Shown piece after piece: positions 18,579-27,365 of a DNA stretch of 64,000 nt. Every line of letters begins with the position of its first letter. Positions within the stretch are counted from its first letter, which is position 1. Location: NCBI RefSeq assembly GCF_038957035.1, contig NZ_CP152412.1, positions 3,716,501-3,780,500 on the forward strand. The letters are read 5' to 3'. The position numbers and the translations under genes are program-made. The notes under the pieces are model-generated. The model saw nothing but the letters and a program-made list of their open reading frames with translations. It had not been told where the DNA came from and did no database searches. The stretch comes from Bradyrhizobium sp. B097. GTDB taxonomy: Bacteria; Pseudomonadota; Alphaproteobacteria; Rhizobiales; Xanthobacteraceae.

Positions 18579-19892
18579 ATGTTTTCCCGTCTCCTGTTTT
18601 TCGTGGCGTTGCTTCTGCTCCCGGGCATCTTGCGGGCGGAAGAAGCACCGGTCGAGAAGGCCGGGTTTGCGAAGAAGCTGACCATCTACCTCGCCAAGGG
18701 ACCGGCGAATGCCTGCGGCGCCGGTTGCGATCGCTGGATCGCGATCGAAGGCGAGATCGATCGGGAAGCCGCGCAGCGGATTCGCACCTTCCTTTTTCCC
18801 ATCAAGGACAGGCAGCTCCCCATCTACCTCCATTCGCCGGGCGGAAATGTCGAGCAGTCCTACGCGATCGCGCGGTTTCTGCGCGCGCACAAGACGATTG
18901 CCCGCGTCGGCCGCACCACCGTGGGCGCATGTTCCGCGGGCACGCAGATCGACGCTGCCTGCCTGAAGGTCAAGGCTGCGAAGGGAGAGGTCGAGGCCGA
19001 ACTCACCACGCGCAACGCGATGTGCGTGTCGGCCTGCGCCTATCTGTTCCTGGGCGCGACCGACCGTGAAGTCGCGCCCGACTCGGTGCTTGCGGTCCAT
19101 AATTCCAAGCTGATGTTCGTGGTCCACGGGCATCCGCCGCCGCAGGTCGTCGCCGATTTCAGGCGGCGCGAGATGGTCAGTGCCGATCGCGATCGCAATC
19201 TGTTCCTCGCGGCGATGGGAATCAGCCATGAGCTCAGCGAGCTGATCCGGACCGTGAAGTTCGAGAACCTGCACGTGCTGACGCGGCCGGAACTCTATCG
19301 ATTTGGAATCGATACGCGGCCGCTGCCGGAAACGCTGTGGATGGTGGAGAAGGAAACCCGGCCCTATGTCCGCAAGATCGCGCAGCAGAGAAAAGGCGAC
19401 GGCAGCTCGTTCCGCATGATGGAGTGGCGGCTGTTCTGCGAGAACAAGGATCGCGGGCGGCTGATGTTCGTGCGCGAGTTCGACGAGGGTGCCGCCGGCA
19501 GAAGCACGGCGGTGATGATGGCCGGCGCCACCAAGGCGATCGCATTCGGCAGGTTGCCGGCGCGGTTCGGCAAATACGAGGTCTGGAGCGACCCGGTGGG
19601 GTCGGACATCGTCAAGGCCATGCTGGCGGTCCCGCATCTGCAGATCGGCGAAAGCACGCCGTCGTCGGACGGCAAGGCCGATCCCAAGGGAGATCCCAAG
19701 TCCAATCTCAAGTCCGATATCAAGCCTGACTTCGCGACATTCGATATCGACACGACCGGGCTGGAGCAGGGCTGGGCGCAGCTGCTGGCGTCGTGCCCGG
19801 CAACAAGCGTCGGCCCGAAGCCTGCGAGCCCGCTGCCGGCCGCGGTATCGCCGAGCGTCAACGCGGTGCCGGCCGCATCGCCGTCGCCGTGA
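18579..19892 (+). CDS. Secreted ClpP-fold protein (family member 1)
   Basis: This 437-residue protein has a signal peptide (MFSRLLFFVALLLLPGILRA) and then a ClpP/crotonase-like core. HSPGGNVEQSYAIA has the oxyanion GlyGly (88-89), CVSACAYLFLG has the likely nucleophile Ser151, and AVHNSK has the likely His174. ACGAGCDRW (C46, C50) begins the domain. The C-terminal half adds an unknown beta-rich domain and an Asp/Lys/Pro-rich tail. A related protein is encoded at 22514-23431. It is probably a periplasmic serine hydrolase or protease; the substrate is unknown. The ATG at 18579 starts the signal peptide. Confidence 0.75.
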   Translation: MFSRLLFFVALLLLPGILRAEEAPVEKAGFAKKLTIYLAKGPANACGAGCDRWIAIEGEIDREAAQRIRTFLFPIKDRQLPIYLHSPGGNVEQSYAIARFLRAHKTIARVGRTTVGACSAGTQIDAACLKVKAAKGEVEAELTTRNAMCVSACAYLFLGATDREVAPDSVLAVHNSKLMFVVHGHPPPQVVADFRRREMVSADRDRNLFLAAMGISHELSELIRTVKFENLHVLTRPELYRFGIDTRPLPETLWMVEKETRPYVRKIAQQRKGDGSSFRMMEWRLFCENKDRGRLMFVREFDEGAAGRSTAVMMAGATKAIAFGRLPARFGKYEVWSDPVGSDIVKAMLAVPHLQIGESTPSSDGKADPKGDPKSNLKSDIKPDFATFDIDTTGLEQGWAQLLASCPATSVGPKPASPLPAAVSPSVNAVPAASPSP

Positions 19893-19985
19893 GCGCAACA
19901 GGCGCCATTCGATCACGTGCCATCGATCACGTGCTATGCATTTAGATGCAGTTGCATTGATTTCGGGGTCTGCTATCAACGCGGC

Positions 19986-21149
19986 GTGAAACGCTTCGCT
20001 CCCACCGCATTGATGCTCGGCAATATCGTCACCGGCTGCTCGGTGCTGGCGCCGGCCGGCATGCTGTCGGAGCTGTCCAACGGGCTCGGCGTCACGATCC
20101 ACGCCGCGGGTCTCCTGATCACCTTCGGCGCGATCGTGCTGTGTGTGGGCTCGCCGGTGACGGCGTGGCTGACCAGCCGGTTCGAGCGGCGGGCGCTGCT
20201 GACGGCGACGCTCCTGGTGCTGACGCTGACCAACGCGGCATCGGCCTTCGCGCCGGACTACGACAGTCTCTTGATCATCCGCCTGGTCATGCTCGCGGTC
20301 GGTGTCCTCTACACGCCACAGGCGGCCGGCACCGCGGCGCTGATCGTGCCGGTGGAGAAGCGCGGCAGCACGATCGCCTATATCTTCCTCGGCTGGTCGC
20401 TCGCCGCTGCGATCGGGCTGCCGTTGATCACCTTCATCGCAAGCCGTTACGGTTTTCGCGTGACCTATGGCGCGATCGCGCTGACCGGGCTCGTGAGCTG
20501 CCTGCTGCTGTGGTGGCGGTTGCCCGGCGGGTTGCATGGCGCGCCGGTCGACTTGAGGACCTGGGCCGATCTCGGCCGCAATCCGACCGTCATCCTGCTG
20601 CTGTCGATCACGACGTTGCAGATGTCCGGCCAGTTCGTGGTGTTCACCTTCATGGGGCCCTTGCTCGGCAAATTGACCGGCGCCAACGCGGACGCTGTCG
20701 GGATCGTATTCGCGCTGTACGGCCTCTTCGGCTTCGTCGGCATTGCGATCGCGACCCGCATCGTGGACTCTTGGGGCGCCTGGAAGACGTCGGTGCTGTT
20801 CACCGTGCTGCTGCTCGCAGGCGTTACTGGCTGGGCACTGAGCGCCGGCGCCTACGCACTGATGGCCGCCTCGGTTGCGGTGTGGGGCCTCGGCTTTGCG
20901 TCGACCAATTCGATGCAGCAGGTGCGCCTGGTCGGTGCGGCTCCGACGCTTGCGTCGGCGTCGGTCTCGCTCAACACCTCGGTGCTCTACATCGGCCAGG
21001 CCATCGGCTCCGCGATCGGCGGGTTGCTGTTCGCGCGCGAATGGCTCTACAGCGCGGGCTATGTGGCCATGGCCTTCGTCGCGGCGGCCCTCGCGGTCGT
21101 GGTCATGACTCGGCCGCGACAGACGGCGCGCGCTGTCGCCGCTGAGTGA
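19986..21149 (+). CDS. MFS transporter, sugar/drug efflux type
   Basis: This 387-residue protein has twelve predicted membrane helices in two halves. The loop after helix 2 (TSRFERRALL) and LVMLAVGVLYTPQAAGTAALIVPVEKRG match the AraJ/PbuE/sugar-efflux branch of the major facilitator family. The GTG at 19986 (MKRFAPTALMLGN) places the first helix at the N-terminus as usual; upstream sequence in frame is not membrane-like. It probably exports a small molecule by proton antiport; the substrate is unknown. Confidence 0.88.
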   Translation: MKRFAPTALMLGNIVTGCSVLAPAGMLSELSNGLGVTIHAAGLLITFGAIVLCVGSPVTAWLTSRFERRALLTATLLVLTLTNAASAFAPDYDSLLIIRLVMLAVGVLYTPQAAGTAALIVPVEKRGSTIAYIFLGWSLAAAIGLPLITFIASRYGFRVTYGAIALTGLVSCLLLWWRLPGGLHGAPVDLRTWADLGRNPTVILLLSITTLQMSGQFVVFTFMGPLLGKLTGANADAVGIVFALYGLFGFVGIAIATRIVDSWGAWKTSVLFTVLLLAGVTGWALSAGAYALMAASVAVWGLGFASTNSMQQVRLVGAAPTLASASVSLNTSVLYIGQAIGSAIGGLLFAREWLYSAGYVAMAFVAAALAVVVMTRPRQTARAVAAE

Positions 21150-21150
21150 G

Positions 21151-21477
21151 TTAATCGGCGATCCGGGTCAGGAACGCCTTGAAGCTCACGCCCGGCAGCT
21201 GCAGCGCCTCGCCCTCGAAATCGACCATGTCGCCGTTCGCGGTGCCCTTCAGCATCAACGTGATCATGTCGGTCCCGAACAGCGGCCGGAACGCGGGATC
21301 GGGATTGTGCCGCTGGGTCGAGACCTTGACGTGAATGCCGTCACCGCGATTGGTGTAATTGCCGACGAAGGCAAAGGCCGAGTTGCCGCCGCGCAGCTTG
21401 CCGCACGTCGCGTAGAGCACACCGGTGCCGGTGCCATGAACGGTGTGAAATTCGAGCTTGTACAAGCCTTCCTGCAA
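21151..21477 (-). CDS. GrlR-like small regulatory protein
   Basis: This 108-residue protein has the pattern of the GrlR family (MQEGLYKLEFHTVHGTGTGVLYATCGKLRGGNSAFAFVGNY). GrlR in enteric pathogens represses type III secretion by binding GrlA; in rhizobia the homologs are of unknown role and the name should not be read as function. It converges on the MFS gene with one base between the stops. Confidence 0.75.
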   Translation of the reverse strand: MQEGLYKLEFHTVHGTGTGVLYATCGKLRGGNSAFAFVGNYTNRGDGIHVKVSTQRHNPDPAFRPLFGTDMITLMLKGTANGDMVDFEGEALQLPGVSFKAFLTRIAD

Positions 21478-21639
21478 TGCCCACCCCCGAGAAAAATATC
21501 TGTCCCAATGGTTGCAGCCTATGGTGCACGCGGGATGCAGACAATGCCGCGCGGCACAGATCGCCCGGTCGTCAACACCACATGGGGTGAGGTCAGCGCA
21601 TGGTCCGGGGCTCGGCGCTGTGGCTGTTCGCGTTGCGCG

Positions 21640-21807
21640 TCACCACTTCACGCTCTGGCTCGGCACGATGAACGCCGTCGTGCTCGGCTTGTTCGGATTG
21701 TGGGTGAAGTAGCCGTAGGCGGCAATGATCACGACCAGCAGGGCAAGCACGGCCAGCAAATCGATCTGCCGGGGATCGTGCCCGTTTTGGCTGAGTTTCC
21801 AGCGCAT
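21640..21807 (-). CDS. Small single-pass membrane protein
   Basis: This 55-residue frame reads MRWKLSQNGHDPRQIDLL, a hydrophobic helix AVLALLVVIIAAYGYF, then HNPNKPSTTAFIVPSQSVKW. A good ribosome site (GGGGAGGAAACAACA) precedes the ATG at 21807. The single helix, the basic N-terminus and the strong Shine-Dalgarno support a real gene. The function is unknown. Confidence 0.7.
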   Translation of the reverse strand: MRWKLSQNGHDPRQIDLLAVLALLVVIIAAYGYFTHNPNKPSTTAFIVPSQSVKW

Positions 21808-21919
21808 TGTTGTTTCCTCCCCGAGGGGATCCCATGCGGGCGATGAAACAATGCGCCAAGTATCGCCACAGTTCCGCCGGAACAGCTATGCGCGCCGCGT
21901 TTGGGAGTGCCGCAACAGA

Positions 21920-22273
21920 TCAAGCGTCGTTGACGCCGCGCCAGCGGCCATAGCGCCAGGGCAAATACCAGTGTGCCCCGGGCGGCCTCGTCTGCGGGAC
22001 ATTATCGATGCCGGAGGTTCCCCAGGGCTGGCAGCGCAGCAACCTTGCCAGCGTCATCCACCCGCCGGCCCAGAGTCCGAAGCGCTCGATCGCTTCATCG
22101 CCATAGACCGAGCAGGTCGGCAGGTGCCTGCAGTTGTAGCCGACCAGCGGCGACAGCGTGTGCCGGTAGATCCAGATCAGGGCGCGGCCAAGGTTGCGCG
22201 GCATGCGGCGCATAGTGGTGGCACAGTCCATGCATCGCGGATGGTGTGTCGTTGAATGATCGGTCGGTGGCAT
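21920..22273 (-). CDS. yidD: Membrane protein insertion efficiency factor YidD
   Basis: The protein contains the whole YidD core: ALIWIYRHTLSPLVGYNCRH, PTCSVYGDEAIERFG, GGWMTLARLLRCQPWG and the G-x-D-x-VP end (GIDNVP). YidD is a small membrane-associated protein that helps YidC insert inner-membrane proteins. The start is uncertain: ATG 22273, TTG 22279 or ATG 22231 are all possible; the conserved core begins near residue 30. It is not next to rnpA/rpmH here. Confidence 0.88.
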   Translation of the reverse strand: MPPTDHSTTHHPRCMDCATTMRRMPRNLGRALIWIYRHTLSPLVGYNCRHLPTCSVYGDEAIERFGLWAGGWMTLARLLRCQPWGTSGIDNVPQTRPPGAHWYLPWRYGRWRGVNDA

Positions 22274-22513
22274 ACGCAAGTATGTACGTAATCTTGCGGG
22301 GGTTCCAAGCCAAGGAACTGTTCAATTGCAGATATTTACGCCACAGTTGGCCACTATTGCACAGCACCGGTGGCGCTGCAGCAAGGGCTCTATGGACGGT
22401 CCAGGTCGGCAACGCTACCGTTCCCATTACGCGCCGATGACAGATTCGTGGCGCATTTCCATGGGGCCATTGCCACCGCTCGCATCACCAAGGGCTTGGG
22501 GGAAGGAACCAAA

Positions 22514-23431
22514 TTGAGGCTCGCGAACTCGCTTTCATTGCGCAGTTGGGTGCTCGCCGGCGCCGTTGCCCTTTGCTTCGCGGTTTCCGGCACCGCCGCA
22601 TGGGCGGGTAACTCCACGCAGACCAGCTCGACCCTCGAAGAACGCAAGCTGCCGATGAAGTTCAGCTGGATCGCATGCCAGCCGAATTGCCGCGGCTGGG
22701 TGTCGGCGGTCGGGATCATCACGGCCGACAGCCCCAAGGAATTCGACGAGTTCGCGCGCAGCCGCCAGCTTGGCGGCGCCACCATCGTGCTCGACTCCAG
22801 CGGCGGCTCGGTCAACGACGCGATCGCGCTCGGTCGCCGCTTCCGCGGTCTCGGCGCTTTGACAACGGTCGGCACCAGCGTCGTCAATGCGGCCGCGCAG
22901 GGCGACCGCGCCAGCGTGCTGCCGGATGCCTATTGCGAGTCGATGTGCGTGTTCCTGCTGTTGTCAGGCAAGACGCGCTATGTTCCACCGGCCGCGCACA
23001 TCCGGGTGCATCAAATCTGGATGGGCGACCGCGCCGATGACGCCAAGGCCGCCAGCTACACCGCGCAGGACCTGATGATCGTCGAGCGCGATATCGGCCG
23101 TCTTGCCAAGTACACCTTCGAGATGGGTGGCGCGGGTGAGCTGTTGTCGCTCGCACTTAGCGTGCCGCCGTGGGAAGATTTGCACGAATTGTCGGCGGCC
23201 GAATTGCGGCTGACCAATCTCGTCACCACCGATGCAGTCGCCGACGTGCTGCCGCATCAGGACAATGCAATCCCGGTCGCCGACGCGAAGCCGAAGAACG
23301 CCGATCGCTTCGCGAGCAGCGCGATGGAAGGTGAGGCGCTGCCGCAGGCCGCCAAGGCGACCAAGACCGCCGAGGCCGTGGTGCCGACCGGCGGCACCGC
23401 AGCGCCGGCGCCGGTCCAGCCGTCGCAGTAA
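22514..23431 (+). CDS. Secreted ClpP-fold protein (family member 2)
   Basis: This 305-residue protein has a signal peptide (WVLAGAVALCFAVSGTAAWA) followed by ACQPNCRGW (C55, C59), LDSSGGSVNDAIALG (oxyanion GlyGly 97-98), CESMCVFLLLSG (likely nucleophile Ser143) and IRVHQIWMGD (likely His166). The order of motifs matches the protein at 18579-19892. The TTG at 22514 is preferred because GGAAGGA lies 6 bases upstream and the signal peptide then starts normally. It is probably a periplasmic hydrolase; the Pro/Ala-rich tail is likely disordered. Confidence 0.75.
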   Translation: MRLANSLSLRSWVLAGAVALCFAVSGTAAWAGNSTQTSSTLEERKLPMKFSWIACQPNCRGWVSAVGIITADSPKEFDEFARSRQLGGATIVLDSSGGSVNDAIALGRRFRGLGALTTVGTSVVNAAAQGDRASVLPDAYCESMCVFLLLSGKTRYVPPAAHIRVHQIWMGDRADDAKAASYTAQDLMIVERDIGRLAKYTFEMGGAGELLSLALSVPPWEDLHELSAAELRLTNLVTTDAVADVLPHQDNAIPVADAKPKNADRFASSAMEGEALPQAAKATKTAEAVVPTGGTAAPAPVQPSQ

Positions 23432-23452
23432 CGTTGAGGCTGGCGGTCGGGC

Positions 23453-23899
23453 TTACGCCGGCTGCTTTGCCTTGGCCTCGATCTGGCCGATCGCATCGAC
23501 CACGGCGTCGAAGGTCAGTAGCGTCGAGGCATGGCGGGCCTTGTAGTCGCGCACCGGCTCGAGCAGCGCGATGTCGGCCCATTTGCCGCCCTGCGGAGGC
23601 TGGCCGTTTTCCTTCAGCATCTTGCGGACGGTCTCGCGCAATTCGCGCAGCTCATCCGCAGTCGACCCGACCACATGGCTCGCCATGATTGAGGAGGAAG
23701 CCTGGCCGAGTGCACAGGCCTTCACGTCATGCGCGAAGTCCGTCACCACGGGGCCGTCCATCTTGAGGTCGACCTTGACGGTCGAACCGCACAATTTCGA
23801 ATGAGCGGTGGCACTGGCGTCCGGCTCGGCCAGTCGTCCGAGGCGCGGAATATTGCCGGCCAACTCAATGATCCGCTTGTTATAAATGTCGTTCAGCAT
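23453..23899 (-). CDS. NifU/IscU-like iron-sulfur cluster scaffold protein
   Basis: This 148-residue protein matches the NifU N-terminal/IscU scaffold fold (MLNDIYNKRIIELAGNIPRLGRL, KLCGSTVKVDLKM, VKACALGQASSSIM). Two of the three cluster Cys are present (C37, C62). The third site, usually Cys near residue 106-128, aligns with ARHAST, giving His123. It may be a scaffold variant or an assembly accessory protein. It is encoded alone, away from an isc or suf operon, and converges on the ClpP-like gene. Confidence 0.82.
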   Translation of the reverse strand: MLNDIYNKRIIELAGNIPRLGRLAEPDASATAHSKLCGSTVKVDLKMDGPVVTDFAHDVKACALGQASSSIMASHVVGSTADELRELRETVRKMLKENGQPPQGGKWADIALLEPVRDYKARHASTLLTFDAVVDAIGQIEAKAKQPA

Positions 23900-24138
23900 G
23901 GAGGTAGATGCCTGGTTCCGGCTGCGCCGGGCGCTCTTGGCGGCTGGGTCTCACCGTCCTATATATGAACGGCATCGTCCGAAACATAGCCCGGCTATGC
24001 TTCCACCGCGGGCCACTTGCGCCGCGGCGGTGCTACAAAGATGGGACTCAGGCGCCCGGCGGTTCGATGATCCGCCCCGTCTGCCCGGTGACACATCCGG
24101 CCCAAAGGCAAATGCCTGGCCGGTCGAACGGAGAAGAC

Positions 24139-24819
24139 ATGGACGCCTTGATCAAACCGATTCGCGCCAACAAGCCGGCCGATGCGAAGGCCAGCGAGCT
24201 CGACCCTTCAGAATTCCTGGCGGCGGCCGTCCGTGCCGACCAGCCGCGCCCGTCGCGGGCGGAGGCCGAGGACGCCGTGAAGACGCTGCTCGCCTATATC
24301 GGCGAGAACACCGGCCGCGAGGGCCTGCTCGACACGCCGCGCCGCGTCGTCGAGGCCTATGACGAGCTCTATCAGGGCTATCATCAGTGCCCCGCCGAAG
24401 TGCTGAACCGCACCTTCGGCGAGACCGCCGGCTACGACGATTTCGTCCTGGTCCGCGATATCGAATTCACCTCGCAGTGCGAGCATCACATGATGCCGTT
24501 CTACGGCAGGGCGCATATCGCCTACACGCCGGTGGAGCGCGTCGTGGGTCTCTCCAAACTGGCGCGGCTGACCGACATCTTCGCCCGCCGCCTGCAGACC
24601 CAGGAGCATCTCACCGCGCAGGTCGCGGCCGCGATCGACGAGGTGCTGAAGCCGCGCGGCGTTGCCGTGCTGATCGAGGCGGAGCATACCTGCATGTCGG
24701 TGCGCGGCGTCGCCAAGCATGGTGCATCGACCTTCACCAGCCGCTTCACCGGCATGTTCCGCGACAATCCGGCGGAGCAGCAGCGTTTCCTGTCCCTGGT
24801 GCGAGGACCGAACCGGTAA
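24139..24819 (+). CDS. folE: GTP cyclohydrolase I
   Basis: This 226-residue enzyme converts GTP to 7,8-dihydroneopterin triphosphate in the first step of folate synthesis. Zinc ligands C114 and C185, with the His pair at 116-117, lie in [12 protein letters not shown] and HTCMSVRG. The ATG at 24139 ([12 protein letters not shown]) follows GGAGAAGAC; the open frame to the left is not family-like. The hisI gene starts 29 bases downstream. Confidence 0.97.
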   Translation: MDALIKPIRANKPADAKASELDPSEFLAAAVRADQPRPSRAEAEDAVKTLLAYIGENTGREGLLDTPRRVVEAYDELYQGYHQCPAEVLNRTFGETAGYDDFVLVRDIEFTSQCEHHMMPFYGRAHIAYTPVERVVGLSKLARLTDIFARRLQTQEHLTAQVAAAIDEVLKPRGVAVLIEAEHTCMSVRGVAKHGASTFTSRFTGMFRDNPAEQQRFLSLVRGPNR

Positions 24820-24847
24820 CCTCGCATTTTCCCAAGCGAGGTTTGCC

Positions 24848-25276
24848 GTGTCCGCATCGACCCACGATCACGACCGCGAAGAAGGGCTGGCCTTCCAGCC
24901 CAAATTCGACGCGACAGGTCTTGTGACCTGCGTCGCGACCGATGCCGCGACCGGCGATGTGCTGATGGTCGCGCACATGAACGACGAAGCCCTGCGCAAG
25001 ACGATCGCGACCGGCGAAGGCTGGTACTTCAGCCGCTCGCGCAATGCGCTGTGGCGCAAGGGCGAGAGCTCGGGCCAGACCCAGCGCGTGATCGAGATCC
25101 GGATGGATTGCGATCAGGACGCGGTGTGGATCAAGGTCGAGCAGATCGGCGCGGCCTGCCATACCGGGCGGCGTTCCTGCTTCTATCGCGCGGTGAAGGA
25201 CGAGGGCGGCAATGTCAGCCTGGCCTTTGTCGACGCCGAGCGGCTGTTCGATCCGGCGCAGGTCTATCGCAAATAG
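24848..25276 (+). CDS. hisI: Phosphoribosyl-AMP cyclohydrolase
   Basis: This 142-residue enzyme opens the purine ring of phosphoribosyl-AMP in histidine synthesis. The family core is intact: [40 protein letters not shown], metal site DCDQD with C88, then [14 protein letters not shown] (C104, C111). Only the cyclohydrolase domain is present, not the HisE domain, as is usual in alphaproteobacteria. The GTG start at 24848 is chosen from family length. Confidence 0.95.
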   Translation: MSASTHDHDREEGLAFQPKFDATGLVTCVATDAATGDVLMVAHMNDEALRKTIATGEGWYFSRSRNALWRKGESSGQTQRVIEIRMDCDQDAVWIKVEQIGAACHTGRRSCFYRAVKDEGGNVSLAFVDAERLFDPAQVYRK

Positions 25277-25280
25277 ATCA

Positions 25281-25294
25281 TTGATCTGAATCAA
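25281..25294 (+). promoter_or_regulatory. FixK/FNR box upstream of the ba3 oxidase operon
   Basis: TTGATCTGAATCAA is a perfect TTGAT-N4-ATCAA palindrome. Its centre (25287.5) lies about 26-31 bases before TGTATT (25314-25319), a plausible -10, which fits a class II activator at about -41.5. The first gene starts at 25381. This predicts induction under low oxygen by FixK or FNR. Confidence 0.75.
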
Positions 25295-25380
25295 GTACAA
25301 CGCGCCGCAGTCGTGTATTTCGTGGCCTCCTGTTACGCCATGCGCAAGCCGTTGCGCATCGTCGTCACTGGGGGTGAACT

Positions 25381-26091
25381 GTGGCGCATCGCCTGATACC
25401 GCTTCTTGGGTTTCTTGCCTGGGCTGTATGGCCGATCGGGGCAGCGCAATCGCAAACGTCGGAGCGTGCGCCCGATACGATGGCCGCGCGCGTCCTCGCC
25501 TGTGCGCCCTGTCACGGCGCCGAAGGCGAGGGCACCAGCGACGTCTATTTTCCGCGCCTTGCCGGCAAGCCGGCCGGCTACCTCTACAACCAGCTGATCG
25601 CGTTCAGGGACGGGCGGCGGAAATATCCGCCGATGAACTACCTGCTGGAATTTCAGACCGACGACTACTTGAAGGAAATCGCCGAGTATTTCGCTTCGCT
25701 CCGGCCGGCATTTCCGCCGCCGGTCCCGCCGGTCGACAGCAAGGAGATCCTGGCGCGCGGCGAAGCGATCGTGAAGAACGGTGATCCTCAGCACGGCATT
25801 CCGCCCTGTTCGGCCTGTCATGGTCAGGCACTGGGCGGCATGGAGCCCGGCATCCCGGGCCTGCTTGGCCTGCGCGCGGCCTATATCAGCGGACAACTCG
25901 GCGGCTGGCGCTACGGCACGCGGACCGCGCTCGCCCCCGATTGCATGCAGGTCGTCGCGGGCCTGCTGACGGAGGACGACGTCAAGGCGGTGGCTGCCTA
26001 TTTGTCGTCGCGCCCAGCGCCGGCCGATCCGTCTTTTGCGCCGCGAGGCAGCCTGCCGATGCCGCTGGAATGCGGCAGCGAACCGCACTGA
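25381..26091 (+). CDS. Diheme cytochrome c (first gene of ba3 oxidase operon)
   Basis: This 236-residue exported protein has a signal peptide (LIPLLGFLAWAVWPIGAAQS) and two c-type haem sites, CAPCH and CSACH, in a tandem arrangement like cytochrome c4. Downstream Met residues (MNYLLEF, MQVVAG) are possible axial ligands. It opens the operon behind the FixK box and likely passes electrons to the oxidase. The GTG start at 25381 is used. Confidence 0.88.
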   Translation: MAHRLIPLLGFLAWAVWPIGAAQSQTSERAPDTMAARVLACAPCHGAEGEGTSDVYFPRLAGKPAGYLYNQLIAFRDGRRKYPPMNYLLEFQTDDYLKEIAEYFASLRPAFPPPVPPVDSKEILARGEAIVKNGDPQHGIPPCSACHGQALGGMEPGIPGLLGLRAAYISGQLGGWRYGTRTALAPDCMQVVAGLLTEDDVKAVAAYLSSRPAPADPSFAPRGSLPMPLECGSEPH

Positions 26092-26104
26092 AGGGATCGT
26101 GCAG

Positions 26105-27355
26105 ATGTCGCGAACCTCCACAGGACTGCTGGTCGGATTGATGCTCGCATTTGCGCCGGTTGCCGCACTGGCGCAGCAGACGGCGGCCGATCCGGCGGTC
26201 GTCGCCAAGGGCGAGTATCTTGCGCGCGCCGGCGATTGCATCGCCTGCCACACGGCGCGCGAAGGCAAGACGTTCGCCGGCGGCCTTCCGATGAAGACGC
26301 CGTTCGGCACGCTCTACACGTCGAACATCACGCCCGATCCGCAGACCGGGATCGGCACGTGGACGTCGGATCAGTTCTACCACATGATGCACAATGGCCG
26401 CTTCCCCGACGGCGGCCTGGTCTATCCGGCGATGCCGTTCGCGTCCTACACCCAGGTGACGCGCGAGGACAGCGACGCGATCTACGCCTATTTGCGCACC
26501 GTGCCGCCGGTCAGGCAGCTCAACAAGCCGCATGAGCTGACATTCCCGTTCAACAACCGCTCGCTGATCCTCGGCTGGCGCACGCTGTTCTTCAGGGAAG
26601 GCGAGTTCAAGCCGGATCCGGGCAAGTCCGCCGAGTGGAACCGGGGCGCCTATCTGGTCGAAGGGCTCGGCCATTGCGGCATGTGCCATACCCCGATCAA
26701 CGCGCTTGGCGGCAGCTCGCAGTCGCAGGCCTTCGAGGGCGGCCTGATCCCGATGCAGAACTGGTACGCGCCCTCCTTGACGTCGAACAAGGAGACGGGC
26801 CTCGGCGATTGGACGATCGAGGAGATCGTCGACTATCTGCGCAAGGGCGTCTCCGCCAAGGGCGCCGTGTACGGGCCGATGGCCGAGGTCGTCTACAACA
26901 GCCTGCAATATCTCAACGACGACGACGTGCGCGCGATGGCGATCTATCTGAAGGGCCTTGCGCAGCGCGGTTCGCCTGAGAAGCCGTCGACGCCGCTGCC
27001 GTCGGCCGAGAGCAGCCTGCTGCTCTCCTTCGGCAAGCCGATCTATGACCGTGAATGCGCCAGCTGCCATGGCGCGACCGGGCAGGGCATGCCGCCGGAC
27101 TATCCGCCACTTGCCGGCAACCAATCGATCCAGATGGTTTCCGCCGTCAACCCCATCCGCATGGTGCTCAATGGCGGCTATCCGCCGGGCACATCAGGCA
27201 ATCCGATGCCGCACGGCATGCCGCCGTTCGCGCAGAAGCTGTCGGACGACGAGGTTGCGGCGGTCGTGACCTACATTCGAACGGCGTGGGGCAACCGCGG
27301 CGAGCCGGTGTCGGCGCGGCAGGCCAACGATTTGCGTGCAGCAACACTGAACTAG
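26105..27355 (+). CDS. Triheme cytochrome c
   Basis: This 416-residue protein has a signal peptide (LLVGLMLAFAPVAALAQQ) and three haem c sites: CIACH, CGMCH and CASCH. Length and spacing match the triheme cytochrome subunits of membrane-linked alcohol, aldehyde or gluconate dehydrogenases (AdhB type; GEYLARAGDCIACHT, YLVEGLGHCGMCHTP). No dehydrogenase partner gene is adjacent, so in this operon it may feed the ba3 oxidase directly (inference). It starts 13 bases after the previous stop. Confidence 0.9.
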   Translation: MSRTSTGLLVGLMLAFAPVAALAQQTAADPAVVAKGEYLARAGDCIACHTAREGKTFAGGLPMKTPFGTLYTSNITPDPQTGIGTWTSDQFYHMMHNGRFPDGGLVYPAMPFASYTQVTREDSDAIYAYLRTVPPVRQLNKPHELTFPFNNRSLILGWRTLFFREGEFKPDPGKSAEWNRGAYLVEGLGHCGMCHTPINALGGSSQSQAFEGGLIPMQNWYAPSLTSNKETGLGDWTIEEIVDYLRKGVSAKGAVYGPMAEVVYNSLQYLNDDDVRAMAIYLKGLAQRGSPEKPSTPLPSAESSLLLSFGKPIYDRECASCHGATGQGMPPDYPPLAGNQSIQMVSAVNPIRMVLNGGYPPGTSGNPMPHGMPPFAQKLSDDEVAAVVTYIRTAWGNRGEPVSARQANDLRAATLN

Positions 27356-27365
27356 GGGCGCGGTC

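Noticed and set aside
24816..24840. A further TGTAAC-like ECF site before hisI
   Set aside because: GTAACC is followed after 16 bases by GAGG, not CGAA, and it overlaps the folE stop.
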